This document shows, in pieces, positions 6,116 to 11,907 of a stretch of 13,293 nucleotides of DNA. Position 1 is the first letter of the stretch. Each line of letters opens with the position of its first letter. The DNA lies in contig CAXRJA010000044.1 of assembly GCA_964230965.1 (NCBI GenBank), positions 1 through 13,293 on the forward strand, read 5' to 3'. The notes under the pieces are model-generated. The model saw nothing but the letters and a program-made list of their open reading frames with translations. It did no database searches and was not told the origin of the DNA. A program made the position numbers and the translations under genes. This stretch comes from UBA8290 sp964230965. GTDB lineage: Bacteria; Bacillota_I; Bacilli_A; Acholeplasmatales; Acholeplasmataceae.

Positions 6116-8077
6116 TTCTTCAACAGTCAATACCGTGCTTGTTTGTATAACAATTTCAGCATAGACACCGTAGTATTCGTCTAAATATTCATCTGATTGA
6201 AACCAAATCCATATCCCTTGATCTTCTGAAGAAAAATCTAAAGTGACATTTTGTAATGAGGTACCTGTATATGCATTTTCTATACGGTCATTAAATATAT
6301 ATAAATAATCATAATCAAGTTCTAATTCAAACTGATCATTAAATACAATTTCTAACACATTTAAATCATCTATTGGAGGAATATACCATAAGATATCTTC
6401 TAAATTACCGTATGGAAAGTGCGCAGTTTCAATGACATCAACAAATTCAAATTCAAATGTCATCGTGGTTTGAAACTCACCCTCTAGATAAATCCCTAGG
6501 TGCACCATAGAATGTGTTGCATCAAAAGGAATTGATACTTCATACATTGTAGATGATGTATCCACCTCATTGTCTGTATAACTGAAATAAATCTCATAGT
6601 CTTCACTAAATGATAGTGTGGCTTTATAGTCTAATAAAGGATGCTCAATAAAACGCATATCTTTATTAAACTCTATATCGTCAATCAATAATTTCACATC
6701 TAAAACTCTATCCATCGTGATATCAAATGAAATCGTACCATTGGATTCAAAAACATTCTTAATCGTGATATCCATGAGTGACCCATCACTATGAAATAAG
6801 ATAAATGAAGTTGTTGTACCAGCTTCTTTAAATAAGTTTAAATTTGAGATAGCTGCTTGATTTAAATTGCCATAAAATTCGTAATTTTCATCATTTGGAA
6901 ATGTTATAGGTTCTGTGATATCGCCAATGTTTGGTCTAAATACAAATACTTCGTTGATCCCTTCACCATTGGATGAATTCGCATACCCAAGTTCATTTCC
7001 TTCGTAATCTTTATCGACGCGATAAATTATTAATCCAGAATCTGGCAATGTAGATTCATATTTACCATCTTGATATCGATATTCCAAATATACGTATTCA
7101 TTTGAATATCCTGTATCAATTCGAAGTAGGTTTTCCTCGCTTTCTGATAAAGGATTCAAAGAATAAGATCCTGATTGTGTAATTGTCGTTACATTGTCAA
7201 TCCATCCGCCATAGGTCTCTTTCATATATCCCAGCATATGGACAGGTGTATAAGCACTATTATCCATAAGAGACCATGGTCCTGCATTCTCTAAATTAAA
7301 AAAATCATAATAATGATATAAATCGGGTGCACCTAATAAATGAAACGTTTCATGTGCAAGCACACCCACACTTGCTTTCATGTCATAATTTCTCGAGTCA
7401 CCTAATAAATTAAATGTGTATGTATATGCTTGAACACCATTAATTTCAGGTGCATCATTATCGTTATAAACATTATAAAGTTCCCACTTATGAGGCCATA
7501 ACAAAGATCCCCATCCATTGTCTTCTCCACTGACCATAAATGTAACAGAATCAATTTCGCCATCATTATTGACATCTAAATTGGTAGCTGGATCAATCAA
7601 TCCTAGTGCATCTACTTCATTAATGGCACGTTTTAATAAGTTATGTTCTCTTTCTGCTTGCGAACTGTTAGAATCATCAACACCATCAGGATTTGATGTC
7701 GTTCTAGGTTCATAATAACTTCGGTCATAGATATCAGTATAAAAATAAATGTCTCCTTCAGATGATACAATTTCTGAAACGATATCAAGTTTGCCGTAGG
7801 ATGCCTCTAAATAATAATCTCTAAGTGATATTTGATTGACACCATTAAACATATTTTCATAATATCCTAAATCATAAGGGGCTTCGTAATTTTGTTCATC
7901 ATTAAATCGAATAAAAATAACAACATTATTAAAAGATGAAAATCCTTCGAGTGTTGCATTCATATCCTTATTAATTTCTGGTGGTGTTACGAGTGAATTC
8001 GCATCAACACCTTGAAATGTATGTAATTGAAAAAATGTAAGGAATAACATTCCTATAATTAAAAAGATTTTTTTCAT
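5162..8077 (-). CDS. Secreted M6-type zinc metallopeptidase with CUB-like and Ig-like repeat domains
   Basis: A 971-residue exported protease. Residues 1-26 are a signal peptide (MKKIFLIIGMLFLTFF core, likely cleaved after VDA). The catalytic domain spans about 50-430 and carries HETFHLLGAPD at 242-252, i.e. HExxHxxGxxD, as in M6 (immune inhibitor A-like) peptidases; His242, Glu243 and His246 bind or activate with zinc. Residues about 551-645 resemble a CUB domain: an FPYG opening, DYDYLYIF and a late QSDEYLDEYYGVYAEI, including the acidic residues that bind calcium in CUB domains. Four Ig-like repeats follow (about 655-953), the last with Cys904 and Cys915 that could form a disulfide. There is no LPxTG or lipobox. 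No Shine-Dalgarno is visible; an extended -10 ends 7 nt before the ATG, suggesting a leaderless mRNA. Expected role: degradation of host or environmental proteins; the substrate is unknown. Confidence 0.88.
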   Translation of the reverse strand: MKKIFLIIGMLFLTFFQLHTFQGVDANSLVTPPEINKDMNATLEGFSSFNNVVIFIRFNDEQNYEAPYDLGYYENMFNGVNQISLRDYYLEASYGKLDIVSEIVSSEGDIYFYTDIYDRSYYEPRTTSNPDGVDDSNSSQAEREHNLLKRAINEVDALGLIDPATNLDVNNDGEIDSVTFMVSGEDNGWGSLLWPHKWELYNVYNDNDAPEINGVQAYTYTFNLLGDSRNYDMKASVGVLAHETFHLLGAPDLYHYYDFFNLENAGPWSLMDNSAYTPVHMLGYMKETYGGWIDNVTTITQSGSYSLNPLSESEENLLRIDTGYSNEYVYLEYRYQDGKYESTLPDSGLIIYRVDKDYEGNELGYANSSNGEGINEVFVFRPNIGDITEPITFPNDENYEFYGNLNQAAISNLNLFKEAGTTTSFILFHSDGSLMDITIKNVFESNGTISFDITMDRVLDVKLLIDDIEFNKDMRFIEHPLLDYKATLSFSEDYEIYFSYTDNEVDTSSTMYEVSIPFDATHSMVHLGIYLEGEFQTTMTFEFEFVDVIETAHFPYGNLEDILWYIPPIDDLNVLEIVFNDQFELELDYDYLYIFNDRIENAYTGTSLQNVTLDFSSEDQGIWIWFQSDEYLDEYYGVYAEIVIQTSTVLTVEEAVSLMGPSRIEVPYGENYIDLGLDILSQNIDLYDIVVSEDIDVLTPDTYIITYDIYEDGILIYTLTREIVVLDPIQISFNTIFDLTHELGSDPIDFDALLFNVNTNSIDYDVIVEESIDYQTVGVYEVIITVKDLFGFEASQSFEVSIEDSTAPEVTLNASVDTIYVGDNYDDQGIEYSDLSLVTVESLSTINTEEPGVYLITYKVKDAYDNLTLKFRYVHVVENNRVIMNIGPSLTTIRVGERFVAPDCYAEFNDEIYTCAIDMKSLSHLIVGDYDITYSVTISGRVYVRRLVIFVVAREYKESVAIMFKNKEEFL

Positions 8078-8084
8078 AATATAA

Positions 8085-8093
8085 ATTATATCA
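8085..8093 (-). promoter_or_regulatory. Extended -10 promoter of the metallopeptidase, possibly leaderless
   Basis: Minus strand TGATATAAT (8093-8085), a perfect extended -10. Only 7 nt separate it from the ATG at 8077, so transcription would begin at or within a base or two of the start codon, and no ribosome binding site is present in between. No convincing -35 was seen. Confidence 0.6.
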
Positions 8094-8122
8094 TACGAAT
8101 GTATCTACATTTTACATTACAT

Positions 8123-8143
8123 AAAAAAAGGGATAAATCCCTT
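8123..8143 (-). terminator. Rho-independent terminator after fabV
   Basis: Stem AAGGGA (8128-8133) and TCCCTT (8138-8143) with loop TAAA. On the minus strand it is followed by a T run from the complement of 8129-8123. It lies 3 nt after the fabV stop codon and separates fabV from the metallopeptidase promoter. Confidence 0.88.
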
Positions 8144-8146
8144 AAT

Positions 8147-9349
8147 TTACAGTAAATTGATATCAATATGATCAAATGAAAAAGAACTTAGATCAATATC
8201 TTCATCATAATTTATATTGTCAAAATCAAATCCATGAATATGATAAAACTCATCAATAAAATCTTTTGTTCCTTGGAGTTCTAGTAAGTGATCTTGAGAT
8301 TGTTCAAGTTTTTCAAGTGTTTCTTTTTGAACATCTTCTTGCATTTCATAATGATCAATACGAATTCTATGAAGTGCATCCACACGTCTTAAGTCTCCAT
8401 AAACCATATCTTTAAAAAGCCTATGTTTATGTTGAAGCGTTGTTTCATGGACACCTTTTTCTTTCATAACATCAAATAAGCAAGCAATATACGATGTGAT
8501 ACCTGGAATAAATACGGAAGCTTTGGTAACAACTGCTTTAGAAGATGAAATAAGAGATTCACCTTGATATTTATCTTTTAACCATGATTGCATACGCAAT
8601 GATGTAGCTTCTAAATCATCTTTCGCTTTACCAATCGTACCTGCACGATAAATCTTATCCATCGACCCACTACCGACATACGTATAACTGATTGTTTTAA
8701 TCCCTTGATTTAATACTTGTGATTGATCAAGGTGATGTAACCAAGTTTCCCAATCAGATCCACCCATCACATAAATCGTATTTTTGAAATCTTCTTCAGT
8801 TGCAGCATCCATGTGAAGCGATTTTAATGATTTTGTCGCAATGTCAATGGTATCTCCATCTAATGGTGATCCAATTGGTTTTAAGGCAGATCTTACTAAA
8901 TCACCAGTTTCAGAATTTGGTCTAGCACCTGCTGCGAGTGAATAAATGACTAAATCTACTTTACCAAATTCACGTTTGATCACATCCACCACTTCTTGTT
9001 TTGTTTTATCACTAAACGCGTCTGCAATGATATCCATGTGTTTTGTTCCTAATTTTTTTGCTTCTTCTAAAAAATATACATTGTTCCAAAATCCTGCTGT
9101 CCCTGTGCGTTTCTCAGAGGGTGCTGATTCAAATGAAACATTAATTGTATTTGCATTGGTTGCAACTGATAACGCTACTCTAGAAGCTAACCCATATCCT
9201 GAAGAACCGCCAATAATCAAAATATTTTTTGGACCGTTAAATGTATCTAGTAATGCTGCTTCATTAAAAAGTTTTTGAATATATGTTTTTATACCTTTTG
9301 GATGTGCATTCAAAAATACATTGGATCGAATAGATGGACGAATAATCAT
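8147..9349 (-). CDS. fabV: FabV-type trans-2-enoyl-ACP/CoA reductase
   Basis: A 400-residue NADH-dependent reductase that saturates trans-2-enoyl thioesters, the last step of each elongation cycle in type II fatty-acid synthesis. The N-terminus MIIRPSIRSNVFLNAHPKGI is characteristic of the FabV/TER family. Seen: Rossmann loop GGSSGYGLASR (47-57), GTAGFWNN (83-90), DLVIYSLAAGARPN (132-145) and the catalytic Y-x8-K in IYRAGTIGKAK (Tyr234, Lys243). The length matches FabV (about 400), much longer than FabI. The start overlaps the stop of the guanylate-kinase-like gene (ATGA), with GGAG upstream inside that gene. Whether it prefers ACP (FabV) or CoA (TER) substrates cannot be read from sequence; accBC in the same neighbourhood favours a biosynthetic role. 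Confidence 0.93.
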   Translation of the reverse strand: MIIRPSIRSNVFLNAHPKGIKTYIQKLFNEAALLDTFNGPKNILIIGGSSGYGLASRVALSVATNANTINVSFESAPSEKRTGTAGFWNNVYFLEEAKKLGTKHMDIIADAFSDKTKQEVVDVIKREFGKVDLVIYSLAAGARPNSETGDLVRSALKPIGSPLDGDTIDIATKSLKSLHMDAATEEDFKNTIYVMGGSDWETWLHHLDQSQVLNQGIKTISYTYVGSGSMDKIYRAGTIGKAKDDLEATSLRMQSWLKDKYQGESLISSSKAVVTKASVFIPGITSYIACLFDVMKEKGVHETTLQHKHRLFKDMVYGDLRRVDALHRIRIDHYEMQEDVQKETLEKLEQSQDHLLELQGTKDFIDEFYHIHGFDFDNINYDEDIDLSSFSFDHIDINLL

Positions 9350-9891
9350 GTCTTTTTCTCCTTTTTAAATTGTACATAAAATGTATGAATTTTTTGAGCA
9401 ATTTGATGAATAGGTTGATGGTGATTGTCAATCATCATATGAATGTTGGCTATTTTTGAAGGATGAAAGACTTCATCATCACTCATTAATCTTTTTTTAA
9501 TATGTGCTTGTGTATCTCCTCTTGCGAGCATACGAGATTGTCTAATTTCTCTTGAACTTTGGATGTAAACAATACAAACATCCTCTGGAAATAGTCTAAA
9601 GACAGCGTTACATCCATTCGGATCTAAAATAACTACTTTATTCGTATCTACTTCTGATTTTTGAAGACCATATAATGCATGTTGATACTCTGAAGTTTCT
9701 ACGAAAGCATCTTGTTCAATCAAATCGTGAAACGTCTCTTTTGAAATGAAATGATAGTGAACATGATTTTGTTCATATACTCTCATTTCACGAGTTGTTG
9801 TCGTCACACTTTTTATATAGTCATAGGTGTTCACTAAATGATTTGCAATTTCAGTTTTACCACTTGCACTCGCGCCGACAATTACTAACAT
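9346..9891 (-). CDS. Guanylate kinase-like P-loop protein
   Basis: A 181-residue protein with the guanylate kinase fold. Seen: Walker A GASASGKTE (6-14; the family usually has GxSGxGKS), GMP-binding TTTREMR (31-37; the family has STTRxPR) with Arg34 and Arg37, HYHFIS (45-50), FVETSEYQHALYGL (63-76) where the family has E-x-x-x-x-x-x-x-YGT, and ARGDTQAHIKKR (123-134) matching the lid RGT(D/E)..I..R. GMP-contact residues are therefore largely kept, but YGT is YGL and the PGExDG turn is replaced by VYEQNH, so it is a diverged paralogue rather than a clear housekeeping Gmk. AAGGAG precedes the ATG. It overlaps fabV by 4 nt and they form one transcription unit; why a nucleotide kinase sits with an enoyl reductase is unknown. 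Confidence 0.75.
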   Translation of the reverse strand: MLVIVGASASGKTEIANHLVNTYDYIKSVTTTTREMRVYEQNHVHYHFISKETFHDLIEQDAFVETSEYQHALYGLQKSEVDTNKVVILDPNGCNAVFRLFPEDVCIVYIQSSREIRQSRMLARGDTQAHIKKRLMSDDEVFHPSKIANIHMMIDNHHQPIHQIAQKIHTFYVQFKKEKKT

Positions 9892-9913
9892 ATTTCTCCT
9901 TCAAATCTTATTC

Positions 9914-9942
9914 ATTATACATGGAAATATTTTTTTTTACAA
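9914..9942 (-). promoter_or_regulatory. Promoter of the guanylate kinase-like gene and fabV
   Basis: Minus strand -35 TTGTAA (9942-9937), 17-bp spacer, -10 TATAAT (9919-9914), followed by AAGGAG and the ATG at 9891. It is divergent from the csoR-family promoter; the start-proximal ends of the two -35 regions are about 10 bp apart. Confidence 0.75.
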
Positions 9943-9957
9943 TCAATTATCTTGATT
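9941..9957. promoter_or_regulatory. Inverted repeat between the divergent promoters
   Basis: AATCAATTATCTTGATT has perfect 6-bp arms (AATCAA, TTGATT) around a 5-nt centre. It overlaps the -35 of both divergent promoters, so a bound protein could affect both. Whether it is a genuine operator is uncertain, since 6-bp arms in AT-rich DNA can arise by chance. Confidence 0.35.
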
Positions 9958-9980
9958 TTATATACCCCGTGGGGTATACT
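9952..9980 (+). promoter_or_regulatory. Promoter of the csoR-family/disulfide reductase operon
   Basis: -35 TTGATT (9952-9957), exactly 17 bp, -10 TATACT (9975-9980). The spacer and most of the -10 lie within the palindrome at 9961-9978, so a bound repressor would directly block RNA polymerase. AAGG at 9988-9991 serves as ribosome binding site for the ATG at 10001. Confidence 0.85.
9961..9978. promoter_or_regulatory. CsoR/CstR-type operator
   Basis: TATACCCCGTGGGGTATA: perfect 8-bp arms around a central GT. G/C tracts flanked by TATA ends are the known operator style of the CsoR/CstR family, and this GC-rich block stands out sharply from the AT-rich surroundings. It lies 22 bp before the start of the family repressor gene, implying autoregulation of the three-gene operon. 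Confidence 0.9.
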
Positions 9981-10000
9981 TGAATTGAAGGTAGGTTTAT

Positions 10001-10252
10001 ATGTTATGTGATACGCATCTTAAAAATAGAATTAAGCGCACAAAAGGTCAAATGCAAGGTGTCATAGACATGATGGAAAACGATCATGCTTGCATGGATA
10101 TTGTTGTGCAACTTAAAGCAATTCGTTCAAGTATTGATAAAGCAATTGGCATTTTAACAACTGAAAATTTAAAACAAGCGATAACAGATACCAATAACAT
10201 ATCTTCTAAAGAAGTTGAAGATGCTATCAATATCATTATAAAGGGGATATAA
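10001..10252 (+). CDS. CsoR/CstR-family transcriptional repressor with atypical cysteine set
   Basis: An 83-residue all-alpha repressor that should bind the operator just upstream. The family pattern is clear: RIKRTKGQMQGVIDMME (10-26), ACMDIVVQLKAIRSSIDKA (30-48) and TTENLKQAI (53-61). Cys31 matches the conserved first sensing Cys. In copper-sensing CsoR the later ligands form HxxxC; here they are Asn56 and Ala60. In CstR (persulfide sensor) this stretch is ENLxxC, so the ENL part matches but the Cys is Ala60. Extra candidates are Cys3 and His6 in the N-terminal tail. It therefore looks CstR-derived but cannot form the usual Cys31-Cys60' link; a Cys3-Cys31 pair or metal binding as in RcnR-type tails is possible. 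The stop lies 1 nt before the next ATG. The inducer is unknown. Confidence 0.92.
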   Translation: MLCDTHLKNRIKRTKGQMQGVIDMMENDHACMDIVVQLKAIRSSIDKAIGILTTENLKQAITDTNNISSKEVEDAINIIIKGI

Positions 10253-10253
10253 T

Positions 10254-11216
10254 ATGTTTTCATTCGATGTTACACAAAAAACTAAGCAAGATGTGTTTTA
10301 TCATGATGCACACTTTGATGCCCTTGTTGTTGGTGGTGGTCCTGCTGGAATCAATGCAGCTTTATATCTCATTAGAAAAGGCAAACATGTTGGTGTGATC
10401 ACTAAAGAAATAGGTGGACAATTACACAACACCTCTGAAGTCGACAATTATTTAGGTTTCAAGCACATTTTAGGAAAAGAATTATCTGATCAATTTTTAA
10501 CACATGCCAATCATTTAGATATCCCTATTTTGCATGATGTATCTGTTGAAAACATAGAAAAAATCAATCAATCATTTCAACTTAGGGTATCTAATGGTAT
10601 GATATTACATAGTAAAACACTGCTTTACGCAACTGGAGGATCTCCAAGAAAGCTTAATGTTAAAGGAGAAATGACCTTTGCAAATAAAGGCGTTTCTTAC
10701 TGTACAACTTGTGATGCACCATTTTTTAAAGACAAACATGTGATTGTTGCAGGTGGTGGTAATAGTGCTGCTGAAGCTGTGATTGATTTAGTGCCTTGGG
10801 CTTCAAAAATCACAGTCGTGCACAGAAGTCAATGGCGAGCAGATGCAGTTTTATTAAAAAAATTAGAAGATATCCCAAATTTAGATATTCATTTAGAAAC
10901 TCAAATCCTAGAGGTTTTAGGAGATACATCCATGAATGGTCTAAAAGTACTCAATAAATCTAATAATGAGACTTTCACGATTGATGCACAAGGATTATTT
11001 ATTGAAATTGGAACCATTCCAAATGTCTCGCTAATAAAAAATTTAGTTGATGTAAATGATCGTGATGAAGTAATTGTTAACGATATGCAAGAAACAAGTT
11101 GTGAGGGATTATACGCTGCTGGCGATGTTACCAATCAACCTTTTAAACAAATTATTATCGCAACTGCTGAAGGTGCCAAAGCAGCACTTGCGATGAATCA
11201 ATATTTAAACAAATAA
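10254..11216 (+). CDS. AhpF/TrxB-like flavoprotein disulfide reductase (lacking the AhpF N-terminal domain)
   Basis: A 320-residue FAD and NAD(P)H-dependent enzyme that passes electrons to a dithiol protein. Seen: FAD loop GGGPAG (27-32), IGGQLHNTSEVDNYLGF (53-69), redox motif CTTC (Cys150, Cys153), NAD(P) loop GGGNSAAE (167-174) and C-terminal GLYAAGDVTNQPFKQI (285-300). TrxB enzymes have HRRxxxR for NADPH; here it is HRSQWR (190-195), so one Arg is Ser and cofactor preference is open. The sequence near GGQ..T resembles the AhpF C-terminal half more than TrxB. A 21-residue extension precedes the FAD domain. AAGGGG lies in the end of the repressor gene. The likely electron acceptor is the double-thioredoxin protein encoded 14 nt downstream. 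No peroxiredoxin gene is in the window. Confidence 0.9.
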   Translation: MFSFDVTQKTKQDVFYHDAHFDALVVGGGPAGINAALYLIRKGKHVGVITKEIGGQLHNTSEVDNYLGFKHILGKELSDQFLTHANHLDIPILHDVSVENIEKINQSFQLRVSNGMILHSKTLLYATGGSPRKLNVKGEMTFANKGVSYCTTCDAPFFKDKHVIVAGGGNSAAEAVIDLVPWASKITVVHRSQWRADAVLLKKLEDIPNLDIHLETQILEVLGDTSMNGLKVLNKSNNETFTIDAQGLFIEIGTIPNVSLIKNLVDVNDRDEVIVNDMQETSCEGLYAAGDVTNQPFKQIIIATAEGAKAALAMNQYLNK

Positions 11217-11230
11217 AAAAGGAGAAAACA

Positions 11231-11881
11231 ATGGCAAATTTATTAAATGATCAAGTGAAAGATCAAATCAAATCACACTTAAAACAAATGGTAAATCCTG
11301 TAACCATGGTTTTATTTAAACAAGAAAACAGTGATGCATGTATGTATTGTGACGAAACAGAATCGTTGCTCAAAGAAGTTACAGAGCTCAATGACAAACT
11401 TTCTGTTGAAATCAAAGACTTAGAGAAAGATGCAGATCTTGCATTACAATATGGCGTGACACTTACACCAAGTTTTGTGATGTTAAATCATGAAGGTAAT
11501 TATACTGGCGTTATGTTTAATGGTATCCCTGCTGGACATGAGATTAATTCATTTTTATCAGGTATTTTAGGTATGTCAGGTACTGATGCAGGTTTTGATG
11601 AAGCAACACTTGAACGTATTAAAAACATCCAAAAACCTGTGGATATTAAAGTTTTTGTGACATTATCATGTCCACATTGCCCAGGTGCAGTTGCGAAAGC
11701 ACATCAATTAGCAATGCTGAATGAAAACATTACAGGTGTGATGATTGAAGCGAATACTTTCCAAGAATTATCCAATAAATATCAAGTATCTGGTGTTCCT
11801 AAAATTGTCATTAATGATTCTGCTGAATTATTAGGGGATCAACCCATGGAAGCATTTTTAAATAGCATCGAAAGTTTATAA
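11231..11881 (+). CDS. Tandem thioredoxin-fold protein (AhpF N-domain / protein disulfide oxidoreductase-like)
   Basis: A 216-residue cytoplasmic dithiol carrier with two thioredoxin-like folds. Fold 1 (about 1-112) has CMYC (37-40) and cis-Pro motif TP at 79-80. Fold 2 (about 125-216) has CPHC (147-150) and VP at 189-190. The overall layout matches the N-terminal domain of AhpF and the glutaredoxin-like PDO proteins. In AhpF only the second fold keeps CxxC; here both folds keep it, so it may be able to relay electrons between two sites. It has no signal peptide. AAGGAG lies 8 nt before the ATG. It is last in the operon, and its stop directly abuts the terminator. Inferred: it is reduced by the adjacent flavoprotein and then reduces a target such as a peroxiredoxin, disulfide or persulfide encoded elsewhere. 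Confidence 0.88.
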   Translation: MANLLNDQVKDQIKSHLKQMVNPVTMVLFKQENSDACMYCDETESLLKEVTELNDKLSVEIKDLEKDADLALQYGVTLTPSFVMLNHEGNYTGVMFNGIPAGHEINSFLSGILGMSGTDAGFDEATLERIKNIQKPVDIKVFVTLSCPHCPGAVAKAHQLAMLNENITGVMIEANTFQELSNKYQVSGVPKIVINDSAELLGDQPMEAFLNSIESL

Positions 11882-11907
11882 AAAAAAAAGCCATCTGGCT
11901 TTTTTTT
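11882..11907. terminator. Bidirectional terminator shared by two convergent genes
   Basis: An A run followed by GCC, loop ATCT (11893-11896), then GGC and a T run: an 11-bp stem flanked by A/T tracts that works in both directions. It begins directly after the stop of the tandem thioredoxin gene and its far end overlaps the stop codon of the convergent membrane-protein gene (11906-11908). Confidence 0.9.

Noticed and set aside
8946..9278. A 110-codon plus-strand frame inside fabV
   Set aside because: It is antisense to the conserved catalytic core of FabV and has no family features.
10254..11216. Plain thioredoxin reductase TrxB
   Set aside because: The IGGQ...T region, the changed HRR motif, the N-terminal tail and the adjacent double-thioredoxin gene fit an AhpF-type C-terminal half better, though a TrxB-like activity remains possible.
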